The notes beneath the pieces were generated by a model, which saw only the letters and a list, made by a program, of their open reading frames with translations, searched no databases and was not told the DNA's origin. Source: Colwellia marinimaniae (GTDB lineage: Bacteria; Pseudomonadota; Gammaproteobacteria; Enterobacterales; Alteromonadaceae). Taken from it: 37,618 nucleotides of DNA. Where the stretch lies: NCBI RefSeq assembly GCF_002207865.1, contig NZ_BDQM01000037.1, positions 1-37,618 of the forward strand. The letters run 5' to 3'. This document shows, one piece after another, positions 7,664 through 15,017 of this stretch; the stretch's first letter is position 1; every line of letters begins with the position of its first letter. The translations under genes were made by a program, and so were the position numbers.

Positions 7664-8116
7664 TTATGCTTCAGCGATAACTACAACTTTGATGCTAGTA
7701 TCAACATCAGTGTGTAAGTGAATAACGATTTCGAATTCACCTGTTTCGCGGATAGCACCTAATGGTAAACGTACTTCAGCTTTAGTAACTTCAACGCCAG
7801 CTTCAGTGATCGCATCAGCGATATCACGAGTACCAATAGAACCGAATAATTTACCTTCGTCACCAGATTTTGATGCGATAGTAACTTCAGCTAACTCAAC
7901 AATTTTAGCTGCACGAGCTGTCGCTGCGGCTAAAACGTCAGCTAACTTAGCTTCGATGTCAGCACGACGAGCTTCAAAGTGCTCAACGTTAGCTGCTGAT
8001 GCAAATACTGCTTTACCTTGTGGTAATAAGTAGTTACGTGCATAACCTGATTTAACAGATACCTTGTCACCAAGGCCGCCTAATTTGGCGATTTTGTCTA
8101 GAAGAATTACTTCCAT
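7664..8116 (-). CDS. rplI: 50S ribosomal protein L9
   Basis: 150 residues, full length. It has the N-terminal rRNA-binding domain MEVILLDKIAKLGGLGD and the diagnostic GYARNYLLPQGKA, a long connecting helix (about 40-75), and the C-terminal domain ending IVIHLHTDVDTSIKVVVIAEA. L9 binds 23S rRNA near the L1 stalk and helps hold reading frame. Last gene of the operon rpsF-priB-rpsR-rplI, 17 bp after rpsR. ATG at 8116 is preceded by an AGGGG-type site on the minus strand. Confidence 0.98.
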   Translation of the reverse strand: MEVILLDKIAKLGGLGDKVSVKSGYARNYLLPQGKAVFASAANVEHFEARRADIEAKLADVLAAATARAAKIVELAEVTIASKSGDEGKLFGSIGTRDIADAITEAGVEVTKAEVRLPLGAIRETGEFEIVIHLHTDVDTSIKVVVIAEA

Positions 8117-8133
8117 AATAAACCCCTTTAAGC

Positions 8134-8361
8134 TTACTTGTGTAAGTCAGTGTATGGTAACAAAGACAAGTAACGAGCGCGTTTAATCGCACGAGTTAAT
8201 TGACGCTGATATTTAGCAGCAGTACCAGTGATACGGCTAGGAACAATTTTACCACTTTCAGTGATATAATTTTTTAAGGTTGCAACATCTTTATAATCGA
8301 TAGAGGTTGCGCCTTCCGCTGTGAAGCGGCAAAACTTACGACGTCTAAAAAAACGAGACAT
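8134..8361 (-). CDS. rpsR: 30S ribosomal protein S18
   Basis: 75 residues, the normal length. It begins MSRFFRRRKFCRFTAEG and holds the conserved IDYKDVATLKNYI and GKIVPSRITGT blocks, then a basic tail (RQLTRAIKRARYLSLLPYTD). S18 pairs with S6 on the platform of the small subunit. A clear AGGAGA ribosome site lies upstream. Third gene of the operon; a small inverted repeat lies in the gap after priB. Confidence 0.98.
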   Translation of the reverse strand: MSRFFRRRKFCRFTAEGATSIDYKDVATLKNYITESGKIVPSRITGTAAKYQRQLTRAIKRARYLSLLPYTDLHK

Positions 8362-8390
8362 AATATTCTCCTGACTTAATTCTCTTAATC

Positions 8391-8408
8391 TACTCTTTAA
8401 AAAGAGTA
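8391..8408 (-). repeat. Short AT-rich hairpin between priB and rpsR
   Basis: TACTCTTT (8391-8398) and AAAGAGTA (8401-8408) pair perfectly around AA. It begins 8 bp past the priB stop, inside the operon. It could be a processing or partial termination signal that sets rpsR-rplI levels apart from rpsF-priB. Confidence 0.4.
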
Positions 8409-8416
8409 TAAGAAAA

Positions 8417-8761
8417 TCAGTCTAAATTAATCATTTGTATTTGCTGAGCATGTAACACTAAAAGTGGGTTACCATTTCTAGATTCGTGACGGTTAATAAA
8501 ACCACTCACTTTTACATTTTGTCCAGCAACTAATTCACGTATTAAGTGTGATAATTCACCTGTAGCAACAACTTGTATTCTGACAAATGCTTGTCGATTC
8601 AAACCAGCTTCATTTTGTATAGACTTATGGTCTATAGAAAACTGACTATGAACAATACCGGCTGGGCTGGTTGACTGTTTCGGGGCTTTCACCACCGTAC
8701 CACTCAACACCAGGCAATTCTCTTGTATGGAACCTTGCAAAGAATCTTGCGAGAGCATCAC
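8417..8761 (-). CDS. priB: Primosomal replication protein PriB
   Basis: 114-residue single-strand-DNA-binding protein of the OB fold that links PriA and DnaT when stalled forks restart. Conserved segments: CLVLSGTVVKAP, GIVHSQFSIDHKS, EAGLNRQAFVRI, VSGFINRHESRNG and LVLHAQQIQMI. The N-terminus carries about 10 more residues than the 104-residue E. coli protein. Translation may begin at GTG (8761) or the next codon ATG (8758); the stop of rpsF is only 7 bp upstream, so coupling is likely. Position between rpsF and rpsR is the normal one. Confidence 0.95.
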   Translation of the reverse strand: MMLSQDSLQGSIQENCLVLSGTVVKAPKQSTSPAGIVHSQFSIDHKSIQNEAGLNRQAFVRIQVVATGELSHLIRELVAGQNVKVSGFINRHESRNGNPLLVLHAQQIQMINLD

Positions 8762-8768
8762 AGATTAC

Positions 8769-9200
8769 TTATTCGCTAGCAGCTTCTTCTGTTTTCTCTG
8801 GTGCAGAGTTTTCAGTTTTAGCTTCAACAGGCGCAGTAGTAACTTCTTTCTTAACATCACGACGGTCATCACGACGGTCATCTTTAGCAGCAGCCATTGG
8901 CGATGCTACAGTTACCGCGTCTTTAGTACGCATGATCATGTTACGAATAACAATCTCGTTATAACGGAAAGCTGTTTCTAGTTCATCAATAACTGACTGT
9001 GGCACTTCAATGTTCATAAGAACATAGTGTGCTTTGTGTAATTTATTGATTGGGTATGCTAATTGACGACGGCCCCAGTCTTCTAGACGATGGATTTTGC
9101 CTTCAGCAGCATTGATCAAGTCTGTGTAGCGCTGGATCATACCAGGCACTTGTTCACTCTGATCAGGGTGAACCATAAATATGATTTCGTAATGACGCAT
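8769..9200 (-). CDS. rpsF: 30S ribosomal protein S6
   Basis: 143 residues. The core begins MRHYEIIFMVHPDQSEQVPGM and includes EDWGRRQLAYPINKLHKAHYV and EVPQSVIDELETAFRYN, all standard for S6. The C-terminal tail (about 105-143) is long, charged and disordered, with a DDRRDDRR segment encoded by a 12-bp tandem repeat (8856-8882) and an acidic end. S6 tails vary; in E. coli the end receives extra glutamates. First gene of the operon, with a good AAGGAG ribosome site and a structured leader. Confidence 0.97.
   Translation of the reverse strand: MRHYEIIFMVHPDQSEQVPGMIQRYTDLINAAEGKIHRLEDWGRRQLAYPINKLHKAHYVLMNIEVPQSVIDELETAFRYNEIVIRNMIMRTKDAVTVASPMAAAKDDRRDDRRDVKKEVTTAPVEAKTENSAPEKTEEAASE
8856..8882 (-). 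repeat. 12-bp tandem repeat in the rpsF tail
   Basis: ATCACGACGGTC occurs twice in tandem and is followed by ATC. It encodes the DDRRDDRR stretch of the S6 tail, a site where length may vary between strains. Confidence 0.75.
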
Positions 9201-9258
9201 TACGAGCTCCTTACGGTTGTAGCCTCATAGTCTGGCTCAGCCAACACCAGTTGAGGCA
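9201..9258 (-). promoter_or_regulatory. Candidate S6:S18 autoregulatory leader of rpsF
   Basis: On the minus strand the leader folds into a two-part hairpin: outer stem GCCTCA/TGAGGC (9252-9257 with 9222-9227) and inner stem CTGG/CCAG (9247-9250 with 9232-9235), with a bulge ACTA. It is followed by ACAACCGTAAGGAG, where a CCG sits beside the ribosome site. The S6:S18 complex is known to bind its own mRNA leader through a structured element with a CCG triplet. That this is the same element is inferred from position and shape. Confidence 0.45.
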
Positions 9259-9292
9259 AGGAACAAAAGTTCAGGCTGAATTAAGGAGGCGT

Positions 9293-9321
9293 ATAGTAGG
9301 GAAAACAAGCAATAAATGCAA
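9293..9321 (-). promoter_or_regulatory. Sigma-70-type promoter for the rpsF operon
   Basis: On the minus strand: -35 TTGCAT (9316-9321), 17-bp spacer, -10 TACTAT (9293-9298). It points into the rpsF leader and leaves an untranslated region of about 85 nt. Confidence 0.6.
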
Positions 9322-9392
9322 GCAATAACTAACTTAGGCTCATTTGCATGCAGTAGCAGACTATAAATAGCTGTACCTAGGGTAATATTTCT

Positions 9393-10748
9393 TTATTCAA
9401 TGAGCTCAATATTGACAATTTCTGAGCGATTTAAAGTGATTTTAAAACGCTGTAGTGATTCTTCACCTTGGGATAAATGCCGTAAAATTAGATTTATTTG
9501 ATAACGCCGCTCTACCCCTTGGCTAGAAATCTTTTGCCCATCTAGGGTATATAAACGTCCAGCGCCTTTTTTTAAGAAACGCACAAAAGGCGTTAAATTA
9601 AAAAAAGTCTGTAGTTGGATCTCGCCATAACCCGGTAAAAACTCTTTCGCCATCACTTTATTGTCACAGCGAAAATGTAATAGCTGTGCTGCTTGTTTGT
9701 TTTGCTGTCTACGCTGCTGAAATAAGGCGTTAACCGATTTAGGTAAATCTTTACTACTTATGTATTCTAGCCAGAGAATTTGACTCAATATTCGCTTTTT
9801 AGTGACACTGTGGGTAAACATATTTTGCCACTTGGGCCGGCCTTTTTGGATTTTTCGCCAAATCAAACTGGTTAAATCTTCTTTAAATGTTTCTCGTAAA
9901 CCATAAATTAGCCCGAGAAAAGCCACTAAAGCCACCGTAACTTCAGTAAAATTAGAACGAGCATTTAACACCAGTACCATGACAAAAGCCATGATAACTG
10001 CCGTGATGACACCACGCACTAAACGCTTTAAGTTAACATTTAAATAACGGGTTTGCCGTTGAAAGACTACGCCATATTCTATCAATCGTTGTAATAACCG
10101 CATCTTATTGGTTATACGGTTAGCGTCATCAAGGGTGACTTGGGAGTTGTACTTATTGTCAACACGATAGCTACTTTCAGCTTTACATAAGCTTAACAAC
10201 GACTCTCGCTCAAGGGTGAATTCTGAGCTTTTCGGTCCCAAAGTCAGCAGCTTTAAAAATGATTGTTCTATATGCCAACTTAAATAATTGTCAGCATTTT
10301 CAAAAAAGGATATGAGTTTATTATCTGAGGGGGTATAACGCCTTAACTTTTTGGTCAATAACTGGGTTTGCTCCGCCAATTCAATGGCCGCCGGATAAAA
10401 TTCTTCTGCGGTTTTCAACTTGAGTGTTTGTTTGATATCTGCATCCAGTGCTTTGCTAACCTGGTAACAATATAAATTAAGGTTTAGTCGATAATCGCTT
10501 TGTTCACCTTTATTTTGACTAATAAAACGACTTCTCACTAAAGGCAGGTGTAATTTATCCGCGTAGTAAGCACTCTGGTTTTTAATATTTGAGTAAAAGA
10601 ATTCTTCTTCATTGAGCGTACTCGGATTTATGCCCATTTCAACTGGCAGTGAGAAGTAGAGGTCAATACGCTGATATTCTTGCGGCAATAATTGATGACT
10701 AACTTTGAAAGACAAGTTTTCATCTTGGCTAAGCTTAGCTTTATTCAC
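9393..10748 (-). CDS. Conserved-looking membrane protein of unknown function
   Basis: 451 residues, family not recognised. The N-terminal 230 residues are soluble and helix-rich. Two adjacent membrane segments follow at about 241-285 (VITAVIMAFVMVLVLN and VTVALVAFLGLIYGL). The C-terminal 165 residues are basic, with paired-Arg motifs and a region (PGYGEIQLQTFFNLTPF and GRLYTLDGQKI) that looks beta-rich. The topology suggests two cytoplasmic domains joined by a helical hairpin in the inner membrane. Start is GTG at 10748, with AAGGAG 11 bases upstream. No obvious partner genes. Codon use resembles its neighbours, so recent transfer is not suggested. Confidence 0.8.
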   Translation of the reverse strand: MNKAKLSQDENLSFKVSHQLLPQEYQRIDLYFSLPVEMGINPSTLNEEEFFYSNIKNQSAYYADKLHLPLVRSRFISQNKGEQSDYRLNLNLYCYQVSKALDADIKQTLKLKTAEEFYPAAIELAEQTQLLTKKLRRYTPSDNKLISFFENADNYLSWHIEQSFLKLLTLGPKSSEFTLERESLLSLCKAESSYRVDNKYNSQVTLDDANRITNKMRLLQRLIEYGVVFQRQTRYLNVNLKRLVRGVITAVIMAFVMVLVLNARSNFTEVTVALVAFLGLIYGLRETFKEDLTSLIWRKIQKGRPKWQNMFTHSVTKKRILSQILWLEYISSKDLPKSVNALFQQRRQQNKQAAQLLHFRCDNKVMAKEFLPGYGEIQLQTFFNLTPFVRFLKKGAGRLYTLDGQKISSQGVERRYQINLILRHLSQGEESLQRFKITLNRSEIVNIELIE

Positions 10749-10850
10749 TCGTTAAATAACTCCTTATTTTCACTTTACTCAGGCCATGATTGATGGTGTG
10801 ATATCATTAGCTAAGCATAGCAAAAATAAGGTTTTTTGATAGCCTTTTAA

Positions 10851-10885
10851 CGCTTAACTCCAATGATAATTGATGAAATTAAGCG
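10851..10885 (-). terminator. Possible weak terminator hairpin after nagX
   Basis: CGCTTAA (10851-10857) and TTAAGCG (10879-10885) form a 7-bp stem with a 21-nt loop just past the nagX stop. On the minus strand it is followed by TTAAAAGG only, so it is weak. Confidence 0.3.
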
Positions 10886-10899
10886 CGGGAACTTTATTA

Positions 10900-11976
10900 C
10901 TAAATCTTGATAAATATTTTGCGTTGATAGAGTTTTAATGACACATACCAGAAAAATACCACATGTGAAAAAGCAAAAATAAATGATGCTAATTTCGGCG
11001 TGAATAGTGCACTAAGCTGCTGATATAACCAGGCATACAGTGAGACGTCAGCTATATTAATATTTAAGTAAACTGTCACTACTAAAAATGACAATACATA
11101 AACAAACAAGGGATTAGTACCATAAACCAATAGCGGCTGGGCAAGTTTCACCTGCTTCATGATATCAATTAACCAGATAAAGGCGGCCAGTAATAGACAA
11201 GCGAAGCCAGTGGAATAAATAACATAAGAAGGTGTCCATAAAGACTTATTAATGGGGAGAATTAAGCTCCATAACACCGCGAAACCTATCGCTAAGCCGC
11301 CAATCAGGATTAATTTAATAACACTGCTTTTTTTATCTTTAATACTGGTTAAATAACGTGTTAATTCAAAACCAAGCAACATATTCACTATCGCAGGAAT
11401 AGTACTTAATAAGCCTTCTGGCTCAAAAGCAACACCGCGCATGGTATACATATGATTAGCACCTAGTACGGCTAAATCAAACTGACGAATAATATTACCT
11501 TCAAGGGTTAAAGCGCCCTCACCGACACTCAAGAGTAATGCCCAGTAAGCCAATAACATCACCGCTGACACGATAAATATGCCGCTGCGCTTTAGTATAA
11601 GTACTAAACAAGCGGCCACAGCGTAGGCTAACCCTATGCGTTGTAAAACACCCATAATTCGCCAATCTTCAATATTAGCGGTAAAGGGAATAACGTTTAA
11701 CATAAAGCCAATGAAAAACATAATAAAGCCACGTTTAATAATTCGTTTAAATTGCTCAGTACTGGCAGCGAAGTTACTCTTTTTAAAGGAGAAAAACATG
11801 GCTGAACCAATGATAAACAAGAAAAACGGGAAGACTAAGTCAGTTGGTGTAGCGCCATGCCACTCGGCATGTAATAAGGGCGCATAAACATGCGACCAGG
11901 TTCCCGGCGTATTGACTAAAATCATTAAAGCTATGGTAATGCCTCTAAAAGCATCGAGCGCGAGATAACGGGTCAT
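10900..11976 (-). CDS. nagX: NagX-type membrane protein (heparan-alpha-glucosaminide N-acetyltransferase-like)
   Basis: 358-residue inner-membrane protein with about ten hydrophobic segments. The N-terminal RYLALDAFRGITIALMILVN and the loop HAEWHGATPTDLVFPFFLFI are characteristic of the COG4299/NagX family, related to lysosomal heparan-alpha-glucosaminide N-acetyltransferase. In marine gammaproteobacteria NagX belongs to N-acetylglucosamine/chitin-use regulons. Its exact reaction is not settled; transfer or uptake of acetylated amino sugars has been proposed. His17 of the second motif (loop EWHG) is the likely catalytic histidine region. AGGAAA ribosome site before ATG at 11976. A perfect palindrome lies just upstream, suggesting repressor control. 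Confidence 0.85.
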   Translation of the reverse strand: MTRYLALDAFRGITIALMILVNTPGTWSHVYAPLLHAEWHGATPTDLVFPFFLFIIGSAMFFSFKKSNFAASTEQFKRIIKRGFIMFFIGFMLNVIPFTANIEDWRIMGVLQRIGLAYAVAACLVLILKRSGIFIVSAVMLLAYWALLLSVGEGALTLEGNIIRQFDLAVLGANHMYTMRGVAFEPEGLLSTIPAIVNMLLGFELTRYLTSIKDKKSSVIKLILIGGLAIGFAVLWSLILPINKSLWTPSYVIYSTGFACLLLAAFIWLIDIMKQVKLAQPLLVYGTNPLFVYVLSFLVVTVYLNINIADVSLYAWLYQQLSALFTPKLASFIFAFSHVVFFWYVSLKLYQRKIFIKI

Positions 11977-12008
11977 GGTAATTTCCTAGCAAATAAATCA
12001 TCAAATAC

Positions 12009-12038
12009 CGCCAAAAAGACAGCGCTGTCTTTTTGGCG
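12009..12038. promoter_or_regulatory. 30-bp perfect palindrome, candidate NagR (LacI-family) operator of nagX
   Basis: The arm CGCCAAAAAGACAGC is followed directly by its exact reverse complement, with no spacer. The core GACAGCGCTGTC has the central CG typical of LacI-family operators and resembles, from memory, the NagR motif of Shewanella. It lies 33 bp before the nagX ATG. A possible -10 (TACAAT, minus strand, 12049-12054) would place it right after the transcription start. The A5/T5 flanks would also let it act as a terminator-like attenuator. Confidence 0.6.
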
Positions 12039-12226
12039 AATAAACCTCATTGTAATGGAAGGCTATTTAAATGGCGAATAATTTATAACGACATAATAAA
12101 CCTCCCGCTAACAAGCCATGCTAGCAATCTGTTCGGCCTAAAATAAAAATATTTACGCCCTGATAAAGAGCTATGCTACACTGGAAAAACAATCAGCTCT
12201 TATACAATATATATCTAAATATCACC

Positions 12227-12661
12227 ATGACGGCAGAATCTTTATTACAACAAGCACAACTCGTTTGCCAAAAAAAAGGCGCTCGTTTTACTAAAGTTAG
12301 AGAACAAGTATTTTTATTGCTAGCCAATCATCATGGGGCTGTTGGCGCCTACGATTTATTAGCAGAACTAAAGGAAATAGATGCTGCTGCCAAGCCCGCC
12401 ACCATTTATCGTGCTTTAGATTTTTTATCTAAGCAGGGCTTTGTCCATAAAATAGAGTCGATTAATGCCTTTATAATGTGTCATCACTTCGGGGAATGTA
12501 ATCACCCAGTGCAACTATTAATTTGCGACCAATGTGGCCATGTCGAAGAAATACAATCTAATAATTTTGATTTAGCTTTGCGTACTATGGCTGATGCAAA
12601 CGGTTTTACCGTCAGTCATCAAATTGTTGAAGCTCACGGTAGTTGTAAAAACTGTACTTAA
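12227..12661 (+). CDS. zur: Zinc uptake regulator Zur (Fur family)
   Basis: Fur-family metal-dependent repressor, Zur branch. The DNA-binding domain ends with AKPATIYRALDFLSKQGFVHK. Zinc-site features are CHHFGECNH, the CDQCGHVEE pair, and the C-terminal HGSCKNC. The frame opens at ATG 12173, but ATG at 12227 (MTAESLLQQAQ) matches the start of E. coli Zur and gives 144 residues. Neither start has a good ribosome site. With zinc bound, Zur shuts off zinc importers; no znuABC is in the window, but a Zur-box-like site precedes the merC-like gene at 24928. Divergent from nagX. Confidence 0.88.
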   Translation: MTAESLLQQAQLVCQKKGARFTKVREQVFLLLANHHGAVGAYDLLAELKEIDAAAKPATIYRALDFLSKQGFVHKIESINAFIMCHHFGECNHPVQLLICDQCGHVEEIQSNNFDLALRTMADANGFTVSHQIVEAHGSCKNCT

Positions 12662-12719
12662 GTCTAATCCCACCTACTCTTTACACTGATCTTAATTAAT
12701 CTACTTCTTATCGCGAATA

Positions 12720-12983
12720 TCGTTTTATCAGTAAACGGCCCAGTCGGTGATATGGAATATCCGATGATAACCGTCAATGGCCCTTCCTACTTTAGATAAA
12801 AACCTATTCTCGTCGCACTAGATACCGCTTAATTAGCATTATTATTCATGAGGTAGGTCACAACTACGTTCCAATGATTGTCAATTCAGATGAACGTCAG
12901 TGGACCTGGGTGGATGAGGACTTAAATACTTTTTACAATTTCTTGCCGAACCAGCTTGGGAAGAAGAAGGCCTATAATGCTTA
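12720..12983 (+). pseudogene. Remnant of an M1-family (gluzincin) metallopeptidase gene
   Basis: Two fragments in different frames carry M1 aminopeptidase hallmarks. The first is VNGPVGDMEYPMITVNGP, equivalent to the GxMEN/GMEYP exopeptidase motif, ended by TAA. About 33 codons later, in another frame, comes IIIHEVGHNYVPMIVNSDER then QWTWVDEDLNTF. This is HExxH (12847-12861) with the third zinc ligand Glu (12916-12918) after exactly 18 residues. The frame then degenerates to GKKKAYNA and stops at TAA (12982-12984). Nothing upstream encodes the N-terminal half, so most of the roughly 600-residue gene is gone. Confidence 0.75.
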
Positions 12984-12984
12984 A

Positions 12985-13621
12985 GGCACTGAGCAAGCTT
13001 TTAATTGCTCTAATACCAATTCCACTAAGTTCTTGCCCACTTGTGGGGTTAAAATAGCCCAAGACTATGTTGCTCTCAATCCCACATACGCCAGCTATTG
13101 GTCAATCGAGCGCCTTGTCCTGCAATATTATCCCTAAGCACAACAAGATCACAAAGTTAATGAAAATGGTATAAGCTTAATACTCTGGACTTGTGGCAAC
13201 TGCCACTAGTCATACCTATTTTTTGGACTAAGTGATTTAACCGCCACCCCCAAGACTAAACACCTGGAAATAGTCCATCAATTTACCAGTCATGACATTG
13301 AAAATACCATTGCTGAGCTTAAACAGATTCATTTTTCAGCAGCACATAAATATTACGACTTATATATTCAACAGTATTTTGAGCAGAAATTTTCGCTAGA
13401 AAAAAAACAAAATAAAAATACCTTTAAATTGGCTGGGATTTGAAATAAGTGCCGGAAAAATTATCGCCTACCAAGAAAGTAAACAGCAAAGTTTTTTACC
13501 TCAAATAGTGGTAAAAAATGCAATACTCATCGATACTTATCCTAAGCAAGTTAGAACAGTTAATTTTCAAGGTAAAGATCTTAAAGGTGTCGCATTTTTT
13601 GGCAGCTTAACTTTCGATTAG
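12985..13621 (+). pseudogene. Decayed gene of unrecognised family
   Basis: Frame 1 from 12985 reads FNCSNTNSTKFLPTCGVKIA then DYVALNPTYASYWSIERLVL, meets TAA at 13135 and TAG at 13207, but otherwise stays protein-like to TGA at 13441 (LEIVHQFTSHDIENTIAELK, HKYYDLYIQQYFEQKFSLEK). A one-base shift at about 13430 continues NWLGFEISAGKIIAYQE to KGVAFFGSLTFD and TAG at 13619-13621. Two premature stops and one frameshift show loss of function. It may be the end of the M1 gene above or a separate gene; I do not recognise it. Confidence 0.6.
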
Positions 13622-13789
13622 AGAAGTAAAGAAGCGATAATCGTTGCGCAAAGGGATCACTAGTTAGACCGCCTAGCAATTAACTGCATAAATTATAAAA
13701 CTATTACGCTATTTGATTTACATTTGTAAAATAAGCATGCAAAATCAAAGTAAGTACTTTATTTAAAACAGTTAAGATTCGGAAACTTC

Positions 13790-14254
13790 ATGAATGTAGA
13801 GTTTATTAATCCATTTTTATCTTCAATGCTTAATGTCATGTCAACCATGGCTCAAATGGAATTAACCCCAGAAAAACCACGACTTAAAAAAAATGAAGTC
13901 GCCATGGGTGATGTCTCAGGTTTAATTGGTATGGTTAGCAAGCAAGCAAAAGGCTCTTTATCCATTACTTTTGAAGCAAGTTTAGCTTTAGCCACAATGA
14001 AAAATATGGTCGGCGAAGCACCTGATGAAGTCAATGAAGAGATTACAGATTTAATTGGTGAAATTACCAATATGGTTACCGGTGGCGCTAAGCGTTTACT
14101 AAGTGAAAAAGGCATTGAGTTCGATATGGCCACACCTATCGTTGTTTCTGGCCCAAACCACACCATTCATCACAAAGCCAAGGGGCCTGTTATTATTATT
14201 CCGCTAAAAAGTGACGTAGGAAGAGCTTATATTGAATTTAGTTTTGATGAGTAA
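13790..14254 (+). CDS. CheX-like chemotaxis phosphatase domain protein
   Basis: 154-residue stand-alone CheX/CheC-type domain, full length. The phosphatase signature ExxN is present as Glu91-Ile-Thr-Asn94 in DLIGEITNMVTGGAKRLL. Members of this family dephosphorylate CheY-P or related receiver domains in the cytoplasm. Only one ExxN helix is visible, as in CheX. ATG at 13790 with a weak CGGA site. It is solitary, with no chemotaxis genes nearby; a receiver-domain protein lies at 26279 but there is no evidence that they interact. Ends in a strong terminator. Confidence 0.82.
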   Translation: MNVEFINPFLSSMLNVMSTMAQMELTPEKPRLKKNEVAMGDVSGLIGMVSKQAKGSLSITFEASLALATMKNMVGEAPDEVNEEITDLIGEITNMVTGGAKRLLSEKGIEFDMATPIVVSGPNHTIHHKAKGPVIIIPLKSDVGRAYIEFSFDE

Positions 14255-14294
14255 ATCTAACGCTTACATTATAATTGCGTAATATACATTGTTC

Positions 14295-14334
14295 GAAAAA
14301 AGCGACATGCTATTAAAGTCTGTCGCTTTTTTTA
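14295..14334. terminator. Bidirectional terminator between cheX-like gene and ubiX
   Basis: AAAAAAGCGACA (14296-14307) pairs with TGTCGCTTTTTTT (14321-14333) around a 13-nt loop. It lies between two convergent genes and has both A and T runs. Confidence 0.85.
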
Positions 14335-14341
14335 TCTCAGT

Positions 14342-14989
14342 TTAGCTATAACCCCAACGCGGCATAATATCTTGAGCTATGCCGAGATGATCTAATACTC
14401 GAGCCACCATAAAATCAATGAGATCTTCAATTGATTTGGCTTGGTGATAGAAGCCTGGCGAGGCCGGCATAATAGTGACCCCTTGTTGAGATAGGCTAAG
14501 CATATTTTGTAAATGCAAGGTCGAGAACGGCGTTTCTCTTATCATTAGAATTAACTGACCACGTTCTTTGATCACCACATCTGCCGCTCGCTCAATCAAG
14601 TTATCACTCATACCATAACAAATAGCCGCCATGGTTCCGGTCGAGCAAGGGCAAACAACCATTTGTTTTGGCGCAGCAGAGCCTGAAGCAACAGGAGAGA
14701 ACCATTGCTCTTTACCAAAAACCGTTATTTGTTCTGCTTTTGCTTGATATTTTTCAGTTAGAAATCGACTAGCCGCGTCTGGGGAGCTAGGAATTTTAAC
14801 ACCCACTTCCGTATCTAAGACAATTCGCCCGGCACTTGAGCACAGTATATATAATTGATAATTAGCCGCGATTAAACATTCAATTAAACGTAAGGCATAA
14901 CCGGCACCTGATGCACCGGTAATCGCTAATGTTATTATGCCATTAAAGTCACTTTGCCCCATAACGGCCTTACTTGATTTATTTGTCAT
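14342..14989 (-). CDS. ubiX: Flavin prenyltransferase UbiX
   Basis: 215 residues. UbiX attaches a dimethylallyl group to FMN to make the prenyl-FMN cofactor of the UbiD decarboxylase, in ubiquinone synthesis. Motifs: TGASGAGYALRLIECL (FMN-binding Rossmann-like loop), VCPCSTGTMAAICYG, NLIERAADVVIKERG, and MIRETPFSTLHLQNM and MPASPGFYH. It carries about 20 more N-terminal residues than E. coli UbiX (189). ATG at 14989 has GGAC nearby; a second ATG at codon 10 would give the usual length. Last gene of mpl-def-ubiX. Confidence 0.95.
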   Translation of the reverse strand: MTNKSSKAVMGQSDFNGIITLAITGASGAGYALRLIECLIAANYQLYILCSSAGRIVLDTEVGVKIPSSPDAASRFLTEKYQAKAEQITVFGKEQWFSPVASGSAAPKQMVVCPCSTGTMAAICYGMSDNLIERAADVVIKERGQLILMIRETPFSTLHLQNMLSLSQQGVTIMPASPGFYHQAKSIEDLIDFMVARVLDHLGIAQDIMPRWGYS

Positions 14990-15017
14990 TAACTGTCCAC
15001 TTACTCTTTCAATAAAG

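Noticed and set aside
8671..8981. Two plus-strand frames of 84 and 97 residues opposite rpsF
   Set aside because: They mirror the low-complexity rpsF tail and the priB start; serine-rich composition comes from the antisense of acidic codons.
12173..12226. Longer zur start at ATG 12173
   Set aside because: The additional 18 residues are not found in Zur proteins I know, and the AAAGAG stretch before that ATG is too close to serve as a ribosome site.
13003..13043. Sequence near taataccaattccactaa as a mobile-element end
   Set aside because: Similar strings recur in related genomes as I recall, but only one copy is present here, with no inverted partner and no target duplication.
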